Source: Parachlorella kessleri
Taxonomy: Eukaryota; Chlorophyta; Trebouxiophyceae; Chlorellales; Chlorellaceae
Reading direction: 5' to 3'
DNA: 18,967 bases
Assembly: GCA_001598975.1 (NCBI GenBank)
Contig: BBXU01000654.1
Span: 1 to 18,967 of the forward strand
In this document: positions 1-10,700 of the stretch, piece after piece
How the letters are laid out: each line of letters opens with the position of its first letter
How positions within the stretch are numbered: position 1 is the stretch's first letter
Notes under the pieces: generated by a model
The model's input: only the letters and a program-made list of their open reading frames with translations
Told to the model about the DNA's origin: nothing
The model's database searches: none
Position numbers and translations under genes: made by a program

Positions 1-17
1 CCCCCACCCCCCCCGAT

Positions 18-2149
18 CTAGTCCTGCTGCTTCATCTCGATGATCATGAAGTGTGCCGGCTGGTCCCCGGTGGCCCGCAGGCTGAAGTGCAGCGGCTTGC
101 CCCCCGCCCTCAGCTTGGCGCCGTCCCGGGCCTCCAGCTGCACCTCCTGGTCGGTGGTGCCCAGCGCCAGGGAGCCCTCTATGCACACAAGGTACGCCTG
201 CAGAGCATGGTGGTGAGCAACGCCCGTATCAGCTTTAAGCGCGGTGAGGCGAGGGAGGCAGGGGCGAGACTGTGAGCACAGGAACGGACCGAAGCAGACG
301 CCAGTCAGTGTGGGGGGGTTGGGGCCGGTCGGAGTGGTTGCCCTTCAGGCCGGCAGTCACCAGTGACTAGCTGAAGCCATGCATGCTGCTCATTCAATGG
401 CTGTGCTGCACCGTAGCACGACTGGGGGCCCCACAGGCATGCACAGGTGGCAACAAGGTAGTTACACCAAGAGCTTGCCACCAGCCTAGGGGGCACCGGG
501 AGAAGCACTAGAGACCGAGGGAGTCATGGGAATGCCTTACCTGCCGCTGTGCACCCAGGACAATGTCGTGCTGGAAGGGCTGGCCATCCACAGTCGGGTC
601 CGACTCTGAAACAAAGAAGTTGGCATCCTGCAAGGAGGGCAAGGCCGTCCTGGTTAGACTCTCCCTGGGGGGCCACTGCTGGCCTTGTAGAATACAAGGC
701 ACTTGCTGACGGCCTAGAACGCAAGGTGCACCTGACTCACCAGCAGCACACCTTGCTTCTTGCTAGTCGTCAACACCGCAAGCTCATGCACAGGTTCACT
801 ACTCCACACATGGACGGCTGCTGATGCCATGCGATCCTTGCAAGCACCTAGCTCATTAAAAACAGACGCACGGCTTGCCAAACACCCCCCAACAGCCTGT
901 CCACCCTCCCATAGCCACCACTGCTGCCAAGCTTCCCGTCCGCCCTGCAGCCTTTTCATCCACCCCGCCCACCCACCCACCCAGCCACCCACCCACCTGG
1001 TGCAACTTGATGCACTTGCCCTGCTCCATGTGGGGCCAGTCGGGGATCTTGCCGGTGCCGCCCAGGATGTGCAGCAGCTTGTTGTGCCGGTCCTCCGCGC
1101 TGTACCGCTCCGAACCGTACTGCGGCTCGTGGCCACCCCGGTCAGGCTTCAGCCAGATTTGCAGGAAGCGGCAGGTCTTGTCGCCGTCATTCATCTCTGC
1201 AACGAAACACAAAAAGAAGATAGGGCTGTGCCCAGATTCGCCTGGGAGATGGAGGGAGCAAGATGAGCTGGCGGGTGAAAGAGCTCCCACAGAAGAAGCC
1301 CCAAGGACACCTCAAAGGGGGGCACCAGGTGCTCCAGCACTGGAAATGACCGGCTTTCAAGGCGCAGGCTCCCTACAGCGAGGACAGATGCATGAGCCCC
1401 TGCTCGTACCTGAGTGGGTGATGCCCGTCCCCGCACTGAGGTACTGCACGCAGCCTCGGGGCAGTGCCTCCTTGTAGCCCATGCTGCAGCACATCACAAT
1501 CATGGAGACTCTCGTTAGTCTTGTTGCTGCAGCACAGGACGCCTGTAGCACTGCAAACAGGTTACTAGCAGAGGGAACGTACCTAGCAAGATGAATAGCA
1601 GATCACTTACCTATCTGCGTGGGAGAGCTCCCCTTGAACCACATAGGACAGGATCTCAGCGTCCCGGTGAGGGTGTGCCCTGCACACAAGCAGAAGTTCA
1701 CAGTTATTGCACCCAAGAAGGCTCCTGCGGGGGCACTGGCATACTGGCTGCTGTAAATAGTATGGGTGATAGGTAGTGTGAAAAGGGAGTGAGAGCTGGG
1801 TTGTACCAACAGGGCTAGATGTTGTACTATGTCAGTGTCACAACACAAGCACTTGGGCCAGAACACTTGTCGTCTCATAACCCTTGGTTTCTTCCCGGGT
1901 TCCTTAGCAGCCAACTCACCCAAAGCCAGCGCGGGGTTTGACAAGGTCATCGTTGATCACCCTCAGGGCTCCAAAGCTGGACCGCTTGGGGTCCCAATAC
2001 TCGGCAAAGCTGAAGTGGAACCTCGATTCCAGCCACCAAGTGGGCTTACTGACGTGAAGGGAGCTTGCTGGGACTTTTTCCACCGAAGGCATGGTTGCCA
2101 GGCTGGCCGAGTTACGGACTTGCTGTCTGAAAGCTGTCGTCAGGCGCAT
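18..2149 (-). CDS. Pirin-family (YhhW-type) bicupin protein, 6 exons
   Basis: Exons, in coding order on the minus strand: 2149-1920, 1679-1611, 1483-1410, 1196-997, 627-541 and 197-18. They total 840 nt and encode 279 aa. All junctions are GT-AG and phases match (2,2,1,0,0). The N-terminal cupin motif HPHRDAE (residues 79-85) and the later AGTGITHSE (117-125) supply the usual pirin metal ligands, here His79, His81, His123 and Glu125. WLESRFHFSFAEYWDP followed by FGALRVINDD is typical of the YhhW/YhaK branch. The protein ends at TAG 20-18. Residues 1-25 are basic and hydroxyl-rich without acidic residues before Glu24, so an organellar targeting peptide is possible; Met20 is an alternative start. 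Known relatives bind Fe or another metal; some have quercetin dioxygenase activity, others act as transcription cofactors. Substrate and role here are unknown. The gene is divergent from SKA1. Family call is firm, function is not. Confidence 0.92.
1756..1838 (+). repeat. Dispersed repeat, copy C (diverged)
   Basis: Lies in intron 1 of the pirin-like gene, antisense to it. It shares AGTATGGGTG, AGGTAGTG, AGGGAGTGAGAG and CAACAGGGCT with the other copies, then decays towards its 3' end. It is the most diverged copy on its strand. Confidence 0.7.
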
Positions 2150-2419
2150 TGAATTAGAAACTTGAGAGGAAGACAGCCTCGTGACCGTACCAGGGCATTA
2201 TATACCCAGGCTTGGGCGAGGGGATGGGGTCAGCGAGTGAGCCGATGACTTAGCGCGCCTGGAGGGATGACCTAAGAGTGCTGCCCCATGCTGGGCTCCT
2301 TCGAAGGCCGGTGCTCTGTCCGTGTACCCTTGACACAAGCAAGAGGCTGCCAAACAAGATCTTCTGCTGTATTCTACACTTCCTACGACCACCAGGGCGC
2401 GTCTTACACCTTCATCATC
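2150..2419. promoter_or_regulatory. Divergent promoter region, pirin-like gene / SKA1
   Basis: These 270 bp separate the two start codons of a head-to-head pair. Besides the minus-strand TATA box at 2198-2204 I see a GC-rich TTAGCGCGCC at about 2250, loosely like an E2F site but not an exact match. An upstream in-frame ATG at 2288 could extend SKA1 by 44 residues. I prefer the ATG at 2420 because SKA1 homology begins immediately after it. Confidence 0.45.
2198..2204 (-). promoter_or_regulatory. TATA box of the pirin-like gene
   Basis: On the minus strand this reads TATATAA, a perfect TATA box. It lies about 49 bp upstream of the pirin ATG at 2149, which would place the transcription start near 2170 and leave a leader of about 20 nt. 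It is over 200 bp from the SKA1 start and in the wrong orientation for it. The assignment is by match and position only. Confidence 0.5.
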
Positions 2420-4004
2420 ATGGAAGTGGGCAGCTTTGAGGCCGTGATCACTGAGTTTAGCAAGCGGGTAGCGGAGCTACGAGAAGCCACGCTGCTGCGT
2501 GTTGATGGTGAGCACACAGCCAGACTAAGTGTCCAGGCTGTGCATAGTACCAACGCTTGCCGTGCTTGCCTTGGCTTGAACGAGGAGCCAACTCCTTGCA
2601 GTGTTGCGATTTCTAACGATTCAAGAACAGCAGGCTTGCGGACACTGCTTGCAGACACGACCAGCCAGCTGTATGCCCACGACTTGGAAGCCATCGAGGG
2701 CACCGTGCGGGCCTTGGAGCTGAAGCTGCGAGACATTCGCGCCTTTGTCAAGCGGGAGAAGGAGGCCATCCCCCAAGTAGAGGCGGTGATAGCCGCCTGC
2801 CAGCTGCAGCGGCAGCACCTGCTGCACATCAGCCACAACATGCCCACTTACCTGCCCTCCCTGGAGGCAGCACAGCCACAGGGCAGCGGCAGCAGCGTAG
2901 GGGTAGGGGCGGCAGCGGACAAAGAGAATGCAAGAGATGGGACGAACGGTGCGCACGAGCCAGCTGCAGCTGGGGCAGTGAAGAAAAGGGCGCCACTGGC
3001 CAAGAGGTGGGCGGAGGGTGCGCTTGGTGTGTTTGAGCCACCAAAGCCTGCCAACCCTGCGTAGCTGTAGTCGTGACATAGAACTTCCCTCCACAGCTCC
3101 TGCAGCTGTGGACATGGAGTTGGATGTGAGCAAGAACTGACCAGCCTGCCTGTTTCCTCCCTACAGGTACATCACCCATGATGAGCTCAACTCACTCTCA
3201 GCCTACATGCGGGGCAGACTTACAGCAGACAAAATCAATGCCGCGTTGGACGAGCTGGTGGGCTATGCGGAAGCCAACGCGGCGCTTGTGGCCGCGGCCC
3301 GCAAAAACCGAGGCGCAGGGGCGGACAAGCGGCACGCCCAGTGGCTTCTGTACAATGTGGCGGTGAGCTGCTGGGCTGGGGCATGTGTTTGCCACATTAC
3401 CTTGCAGTTTAGCTACACATGCTAAGCCGCCCTTTTCACATGTGCCACATCTCCTAAACTTCCTTGAGCACCGGGTGCTGTTACTGATCCTGGGCGAGTG
3501 TCGTCTTGCCTTGGTGCCTTGGGTATGCATACCAAGGGTGCTTCCTAGGTGCAGATGGGGCCCGCTCAGTGACTAGTTATGTGTCCCTTGTAGAACCACG
3601 AGTCCTGCAAGGGGCGAGCCTGGGTGGTGGAGGGCGACTTGAAATCTGGCACCCACCTGCGCCTGGACAAGACTGGCAAGGGGATTCTCACAGTGCTGCG
3701 CCACCTCAACCGCTGCCAGGAGGTGTGACCATCTTGCGAGCATGTTGCCCAGCAGTGTGGGCGGCAGGGTTGTCTTTGTAATACTCTGAGGCTGCACCGG
3801 GGCTGTCCTCTGTGACAAGGTGTGACGCGTCCGCCCCTGCTGCTGCAGTACATGGGAAGCGTGGCTCTAGTGTGGCAGGTGGCCGCACACGCTCATCACG
3901 TTGCAGACAACTGCGCATCTCATTGACTTATGTAGCACCGGGCCATGGTGCAGGTCCGCATTACTGTGGAGGGCAGCATGCACCTCGTGTATGTGCTTCT
4001 CTGA
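2420..4004 (+). CDS. SKA1: Spindle and kinetochore-associated protein 1 (SKA1), 5 exons
   Basis: Exons 2420-2507, 2631-3006, 3167-3362, 3594-3722 and 3954-4004 encode 279 aa (human about 255); phases 1,2,0,0 agree. SKA1 is the microtubule-binding subunit of the SKA complex, which keeps kinetochores attached to depolymerising microtubule ends in mitosis. Residues 1 to about 95 form the helical assembly region, ending in a NMPTYLP segment like the vertebrate NxPxHLP. A Gly/Ala/Lys-rich linker follows. From about residue 155 comes the winged-helix microtubule-binding domain: YITHDELNSLSAYMRGRLTA, then RAWVVEGDLKSGTHLRLDKT, then ILTVLRHLNRCQEVR. Arg172, Arg256 and Arg265 align with human Arg155, Arg236 and Arg245, known microtubule contacts; the 9-residue spacing of the last two is kept. 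The C-terminus SMHLVYVLL parallels human LTRYVIT. Intron 1 is 123 nt, in frame and stop-free, so its retention would insert 41 residues. The identification rests on remembered homologues. Confidence 0.87.
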
Positions 4005-4667
4005 GCGATGCGTGAGGTGGACAAATGAAGAGACCATCCTGGTTCCTAGACACCGTTACAAGCAGTGAAGATAGGAAAGAAGCAGAGCGTTGTCCTGTTT
4101 CATAATGCTACGAATGAATGTTTGGTGGAGTTGCAATGCCGCAGATGCAAGGCTGCAGTACTGGTGAAACTTCCGTTTACTTGTCAGTTGTGATGCGACA
4201 GAGGTGCTCTTCCTTCATATGGATACAGTTGCATGCAGCAAGTGTACAACCTGGAAGGCTTAGTCTTTCAAAAACACATCCATATATACACTTCGCAATC
4301 CTAGAAGCTCCAGCAACTGCTATTAGGGCTGCCAGGCTTCAAGGGTGCCAGTGTGGTGGCAAACTGGAGCAGACCCTGTCTGTAAGGAATTAGTGCAGTT
4401 GACACTGTACCATCTGCTAAAGCGTTTGCACGAGAATGGGACTCATGCAACAGTAACCGTACACACCAGCAATGGCATACCGTAGGTGAGGTCAAAGCCG
4501 CAACACCTGCCTGCCCCCTCGCTGGAACCCCTTTGCTTGAAATATTTTGGGTGTCCTCATACCATAACTAGCTCGACAGGGGGTGAGTCAAGTGGTTCGG
4601 GGACGAGAGTTTCACCCCTTTCTGGCCGTTGCCTTGGCTCTTCGTTCATCGGGTGGGCCGGTCAAAA
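4005..4667. other. SKA1-eIF5A intergenic region with eIF5A leader exon
   Basis: No coding exon seen. A TGTAA at 4381-4385 could be the SKA1 poly(A) signal, though it is about 375 nt past the stop. TATATAC at about 4283-4289 could be a TATA element, with uncertain target. The 3' end of the stretch is the untranslated first exon of eIF5A, whose last base is 4668. An in-frame TGA at 4584-4586, with no in-frame ATG after it, shows that this exon is leader up to its final base. Confidence 0.5.
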
Positions 4668-6386
4668 AGTGAGTATGCGGCATGCGAGATGTGTGACTGC
4701 GCCGCCCAAGCTGCTGTTTATGGCGCTATACCTGTCACGGAAATGAATATTGAGCAGAACTCAGTGTGGGTTGTGGTTGAGATGGGCGCGGTGGTACCAT
4801 GTCAGCATGATGGGAGGTGGCGATAAGTTGTGTTACAAGGCAAGCGAGCGCTGCTTTCTGCTGCAGTGGCGGATCACGACCACGAGCACGATGTTCACTT
4901 CGAGTCTGCCGATGCCGGCGCCTCAAAGACCTACCCCCAGCAGGCTGGTGAGTGTAGTGCTGTGGCTGTTGCATGTGCTGAGCACGTGCAGGGACTTGGG
5001 TATCCTGTGCTGACTGCTAGCGCTTTGTGCACTGCAGGTACCATCCGCAAGAACGCATACATCGTGATTAACAACCGTCCCTGCAAGGTCAGCAGCTGGG
5101 GGCCATGTGACGCAACCTTGCAGTTGGAGCCACGAGTGTGGGGGCGCCCCTACATCGCGGGGCTTGCTCGCGGCGGGGAAGGGGTTACATAATGGCTTGA
5201 AAGTTATGGGGACGAGGCCCTGCACTAGCACATGGGCCAATCGTAGCGTGGACTGGACTGTTTACCCTGTGACTGTGTGATATGCGCGATTCGCCAGTTG
5301 CAGCTAGCTGGCCGGGTTGACCCCGCTCCCGGTTTGATAGGTCAGACGCACCCCTCCCCTGCAGGTTGCTGACGTGTCCACCTCCAAGACCGGCAAGCAC
5401 GGCCACGCCAAGTGCCACTTTGTGGGCATTGACATCTTCACCGGCAAGAAGTACGAGGACCTGACCCCCTCCTCCCACAACTGCGACGTGCCCCACGTGA
5501 ACCGCACCGAGTACACGCTGCTGGACGTCTCTGACGACGGCTTTGTGTCGCTCATGGACGAGAAGGGCAACACCGTGGACCACCTGACGCTGCCCAAGGG
5601 CACCGACGAGCTGGAGAAGCTGGCGGTGCAGATCAGGGAGGACTTTGCCACCGGCAAGGAGCTGGTTGTGGCCGTGCTGTCGGTGAGTGGTGTGGCGGAC
5701 AAGCAGGGAACAGCCATGTGGCTGTTGCAGTGGGGGCGCCGGCTGTTGAGTGATAGTTTGGGCCAGCAGGCGTTGGCAAGGGGGCAAGCACACCTTGAGG
5801 TGGGGACTTGGGGCATTGTCAGCGTGTGGGCAGGGCAGCATTGCTTTTGTACTGGGTGGCGAGCGGTCGGCTTGCAGCAGGTGGCAGGTATCTCTGCTGG
5901 CGAGTCTGCCGAACTGGCTAGGCAGGCAGGCAGGGCAGTTCTACTGGGGAGGTAGGATGTTGCGCTCAGTAGGATGCTGCGGTTAGCGAGTGGGCCTGGA
6001 GTCATAGCGTGTGCAATGTTTTTGGGTCTTACAAGGAAGCCAATAGTTGTCTTGAAAGGGGACCAGTGAGGCTAGGCTTTCTGTTGCTGCATATGGCAAG
6101 CTGACATTAAGGGCTGTGAGGAACAACATGTACCATCAAATTCGTAGGCACACAGTGCCTTGCCGACACTCTTCAGCCTTGTCTGAGCCCGTTGACTCCG
6201 GTGCACACACCTTTTGGCATCTTGTGCCACACAATGTTTGTCTAGATAAACGCGGATGCTGACCTGCCCGCATGGCAGGGTTCATGTTGCCACCGTTGTT
6301 GAGCCTCTGTCATATCTCCTGATTCCTGCGCGCAGGCCATGGGTGAAGAGATGATCTGTGCCGTGAAGACTGTTGGTGGCGCATAA
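4668..6386 (+). CDS. EIF5A: Translation factor eIF5A, start codon split by intron 1
   Basis: Coding exons: base 4668 (the A of ATG), 4867-4947, 5038-5087, 5365-5682 and 6336-6386; 166 aa. eIF5A binds the ribosomal E site and relieves stalling at difficult peptide bonds such as polyproline. It is the only protein family carrying hypusine. The hypusine loop STSKTGKHGHAK is intact, with the modified lysine at residue 55. The SH3-like domain (about residues 28-83) and OB-fold (about 85-166, with SSHNCDVPHVNRTEY at its start) are complete. The acidic N-terminus MADHDHEHDVHFESADAGAS matches algal and plant forms. No in-frame ATG exists on the unspliced template: TAA at 4824-4826 precedes the exon, and TGA at 4584-4586 lies upstream in the leader. 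Splicing donor gtgagt (4669) to acceptor ctgcag (4866) creates AUG in an excellent context, CAAAATGGC. Intron 4 is the longest in the gene (653 nt). The identity is certain; the split start is strongly inferred. Confidence 0.97.
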
Positions 6387-7779
6387 GCAGCTGGCGTTTA
6401 GCAGTGAGGGCCCTTGCTGGGGCCTGTGCAGCAGCAGTAGCCAAGATGCAGGGCTTTTGGGGTTCCATCGCTGGCAGCATCGTTGGCACGACGGCAGCTG
6501 ATGCAGCAGCGGTGCCAGACTCATAGGGAGCGCTGGCTGGGGGCCATGTGGCGCCGCAGCTGACAGTGCGTTTGGCTGAGTGGCGGTTCCGCCCCCAGTC
6601 GGCAGGTTGCATATCTGACGGTGGCTGGTTGGTCAGAGCCAAGTACGAATATGTGCGTAGGTTACCTCATGCAGCGAGGGGTGCAGCAGTTCGCCTCGCA
6701 GGCATTTGAAAACGCCTCAGTGTTTGACCAATTTAATCTGCACTAGATCTGATGTTGAGGTTGCTGTATTCTTTCTTCGGCCATAAGGAGATGCAGCCAT
6801 TTTCATGTTACATGCGTGCAAATGGTACGCAGCAGGGCTTTAATCGCAACCAGACCTAGAGAGGTGACGGGTTGCGAGGAAAGGGCGTGCTTGCTTGACG
6901 CGTAATGAATAATTCCACAACTGCTCTCCGCAGAGGACGCCAACAATCACTCCCAGCTCGCAAAGTAGGGTGCAACAGTCCACCATTACGGGGCAGTTGG
7001 TTTAGGCAGACAGGAGTGTGAAAGGAGTCGAAGACATACTAGATTCATAACAATGTACAGTAACCAAATAACTCACTGAGGATACCCTGGCAGGCAGGCA
7101 ATTTATCGAGAAGCCCTGCTTGAACCCAAGGACAAGAGCAACTATTTTTTCACGTCTTTGCATTGCCGCTGGTACGCCCGGCTCCCACCATATTAGTATG
7201 GGTGGCAGGTAGTGCGAACAGGGAGCGAGTTAAGCTGGACTGACAGGGCTGGGTGCAGAATGTGCCTGAGTCTTGCCTGAATGCTGATCCAGTAGTTCTC
7301 TCCACCATATGTTGGATGCACAGCCTCTGAGAACACCCAAGGCCCCCCTTGCACCGCATGTCATACCTGCTCACAGTATTAACTCAAGGATGGCACCAAT
7401 ACCACTCTCAATAAGGACAACGCTACAAGCCCTTCGCCTTCTGCATGCCAGTTACACCACCCTGTTGATCTGTCATGACCTCGTTGCCTTTAAGATATAA
7501 ATGCACGTAACAGGAGGGGTCTGACAGCAGTGTGGCGTGTGCCACCTGCGTCAAGAAGCAAGCAAAATCGGTAAGGGAGACGAGCTGCAAGCATAGAGGC
7601 CGAAAACAACCGTTACGACCTTGCAGTTGGTAGGGCAGCCGCAGGGCTGACTAGGGAGCCACAACACTGCCCCTTTTGGCAGGTGAAATTTTCAAAGCAT
7701 TCTGAAGCCGGTGGTTGACCACCATCAAGGTGTTAAGGGGATCATCTAGTACATCCTGCGGGGGTGCAGGGTGCACCAG
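6387..7779. other. eIF5A/DRC2 convergent intergenic region
   Basis: This holds the 3' UTRs of two convergent genes and no exon that I can support; open frames here are short and show no family signature. It contains one copy of the dispersed repeat (7191-7292). TTACA at 7452-7456, TGTAA on the minus strand, could be the DRC2 poly(A) signal. I see no TGTAA close to the eIF5A stop. Composition is visibly more AT-rich than the exons. Confidence 0.5.
7191..7292 (+). repeat. Dispersed repeat, copy B
   Basis: Begins TATTAGTATGGGTGGCAGGT and ends near GCTGATCCAG. It shares blocks TAGTGCGAACAGGGAG, CAGGGCTGG, TGCAGAATG and TGCCTGAGTC with the copies at 11027, 14111 and 15841. It is intergenic, between eIF5A and DRC2. 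Confidence 0.85.
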
Positions 7780-10700
7780 TCAGTGAGGCTTGTAGATTGC
7801 AGCGGATTGATAGCTTGCCCCACCTTCTAAGATAACATGCTGTGCTGACCCAACACATTGTGTAAGGGCAGGGTCCAGGGCACCCCCAAGACAGGCTGAA
7901 TCCTTTATAGCAGGCACCTGAACCTTGCAAGGCCTTGCCGCCAGCTTACACATGGTGCAGGGTAAACCAGCAGGCAGCATGATATGTAAAGATTGATCTT
8001 AGAATGTCGCCTTGAAACACTAACATGCACCTACCTGGGTGACTCGGGTGCCATCCTCAACTTTATCCAGGACGGCCCGCAGCCCAGCATTCTCGGTGAC
8101 CAGCCGCAGGCGCTGCTGTTCAAGCGCCGCTGTATCCAAGTACACCTGCATTGTTCCCCCGGGGTGGTGGTAAGTACATATCCATCATCTGTGCATCGAA
8201 GATAAACACAAGGCAGCAGTTCATTCAGAACCCAACAAACGGGGACACACCTTATTCAGGCGTTGCAAGAAGGCTGCCAGCTCTGGCTTGCCCGCCTCCA
8301 CCGCAACCTCGTCAAGTGGCCTGCTCTCCCCGCTCGCCAGCCTCGCCCCTCCAACAGTGCACCCAGCCTTGCTGCTCGCTGGCCGGCTGTCTCCTGTGCC
8401 AGGGCACTGCTGCAGTGGCGCGCTGCAAGGTGAGCAGGCAGCTGAGCTCTGGCCCCGCCTGGCCGAAGGCAGCTGCTCTGCGGGTGCCTCTACTGCGGTA
8501 CACCAGGGCTGCGATGGCCATGCATGGGAGCCACCAGCCTCAGCACTGACGGCACCTGGCGCTTGTGGAACAAGGGTTAAAGCAGCCTCATCATCTCCCG
8601 GTAGCTCAAGCTTGCGACACAGCTCTGCCGCCTTGAAGATCCTCCCAGCCAGCTCCAGCCGCTCTCTGAGAGTGGTCTGCACTGCAGCGCTGCACAGGAG
8701 AAGGCACACAACAGGCACAGCCCACTGTTACTGATTTACTGGCCTCCCGGCACTGCAGCCTCCTTAAATTGATTCGCCACTTCCACCCCTGGAGGACCTG
8801 CCTTTCATAAGGCGTTGCTGCGCTCTTGCGCACCTGGCGCACCGCTGCCGTGCTCCTCACCAATGCCCACATGTGAAAATTAGCTTTTACAGCAAATAAG
8901 CTCCATTTGTAGCACTCACCACCCACCTGCTGGCACAAATCTGCCGCAAGCGCGCCTCCTGGCCCTGCCGAAAGCGCGCCAGAGCTGCCTTGAGCGCACT
9001 GTGGTGCCCCAGCATGGCCTCCTTTTCGCGGGCAAGTGCGGCATTCTGCCGGTCCCATTCCCCGCTGTTGTGCACTATGCGCCCGCGCCACTGGGCCATC
9101 GTCTCCTACGCAGCCGGGAGCATTTTGGGGAGCATTTGGGCAGCATTGAAAATAGGCGGCATCAGTGGCTGAGTGCAGGACAGGAACCCCAGCACGGCAA
9201 ATTGGCATTGGGAACATGGTGAGCAAGGCACCCACCGTCCAAGTGCAAACCCAGGCTCCCTGAGTACCTACAGCACGCACCTGCAGCTGACGCAGCCTCT
9301 GGGTTTGGCTCGCTATCGTCTGGGACATTTCTGAGTCGGTCTTGGACAAATCCTTGTATGCCACCTCGTTGGCTTTTGTCACCACCGTATAGGCCTGCAG
9401 GTCATCATGTAATTTAGACGACTGCTCAGCAACACATCTGAAGTTCAAACATAAACATTCAGTTCAGGTCACCCTGCCAAGCTGCACATGCCAGCATTCC
9501 CTCTCTGCAAAAAGCCCGTTGGTTTGTCAGTCACACATTTCCACATCCATTGCCGTGACAGTCTCCAATGATCAGACAACACTGTGCAATGATATTCTGC
9601 ACAACTCTATCAATGCATGGTATCACCACTGTTCACGGTTGCTTGATGCGCCAGTACCACCAATCTGTGCCCGCTTCTAGATGAACCCATGCCACTTTCT
9701 CATCCCTTCACCAAGTGTTGCACTCTCACGCCCACCTGGTGCTGCGCCTCGATCTGCCCCTCCAGCCCTGCCACCTTCTGCTCCAATGCTAGCTTCAGCA
9801 CATTGTACTCCTCAGTATACTTTCCCTTCACCTCATCGTGCGCAAGTTGATAGGCTGACGACGCTTCCTGCACTCGCAGTCCACTTTGGTAAGTGAAGGT
9901 ATGTACAAACCAGTAGGTAAATTGGCTGGCGGTGGTGCAGAGCTGCACCATGCTTCTTGAACACATGGCATGCGTGAGGCAAAAAACAGGCACTGCCTAC
10001 AGCACAACACGTCCATGGGTCACCTGCACTGCTTCAGCATAGGCAGCCTCCAGAGCAGCAACCACATCATGCGAGTCCTTTCGCTGACGTGCATGCATGC
10101 TCATCATCTCTGCTTTCTCACTGCAGCCACGGATGATCAGAGGAGGCATTGCCTCCACACTTTGGCAGCAGGACCTGGGCATTGGCAGTGCTGCAGGTCC
10201 TTTGCCTGGAGATGTTGCCGCTAGCTTCATAAACACCATTAAACATCACCTGCACTTGCAATCGCAGCCCAATGCAATGCGCCCACGCCCACCTCTCAAA
10301 CTCTTGTTGGATGCTGCGCAGGTCCGAAAGGAAGCGTGCCTGCACCCCTTGGAGGCTCTCCGCCTGCATGCAACACCACTGCGACTTGCCAACTCGCATA
10401 TCCATAAAACACGAATGCTATCCTACCATGTGCATTGCCAGGTCCGGCTAACCCAGGCAAGGTAGACTTCAGTTGAAATCTGCACTTCTTTATTATCGAT
10501 TCCCCATGCTCACCTGCAAGTCCAGAAGGGAGTCTAGCACGGCCAGATGGGCACCTGCTGCTGCATCGTGCTGGTCTTCTGCCACACGTAGCTCTCCCAT
10601 CAAACCCTGCACGACATCAGGTCAGGTGAGGTGAAGTTGTAGACGAGCTGACAAGCCCATAGGCTTATACATAATTGATAAAACGCCCCTTCACCCCTCT

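Noticed and set aside
1..14. C-rich tract at the window start as a telomere or assembly gap marker
   Set aside because: It is a short CCCCCACCCCCCCC run just past the pirin stop codon and has no telomeric repeat unit such as CCCTAAAA.
2248..2258. TTAGCGCGCC as an E2F site controlling SKA1
   Set aside because: It differs from the TTTSSCGC consensus, and one short partial match in a GC-rich promoter is not evidence.
5185..6005. Long minus-strand open frames (218 and 233 codons) opposite eIF5A exon 4 and intron 4
   Set aside because: They are antisense to conserved eIF5A codons, arise from the GC-rich third positions of the real gene and show no family signature.
8288..8734. Plus-strand open frame of 148 codons
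   Set aside because: It is the complement of DRC2 exon 10, whose minus-strand frame carries recognisable CCDC65 motifs.
9395..9436. Longer DRC2 exon 8 beginning at the earlier acceptor (cttcag, adding VAEQSSKLHDDLQ)
   Set aside because: That acceptor is out of phase with exon 7. The ctgcag at 9397-9395 keeps phase 0 and gives a gap-free match to human CCDC65.
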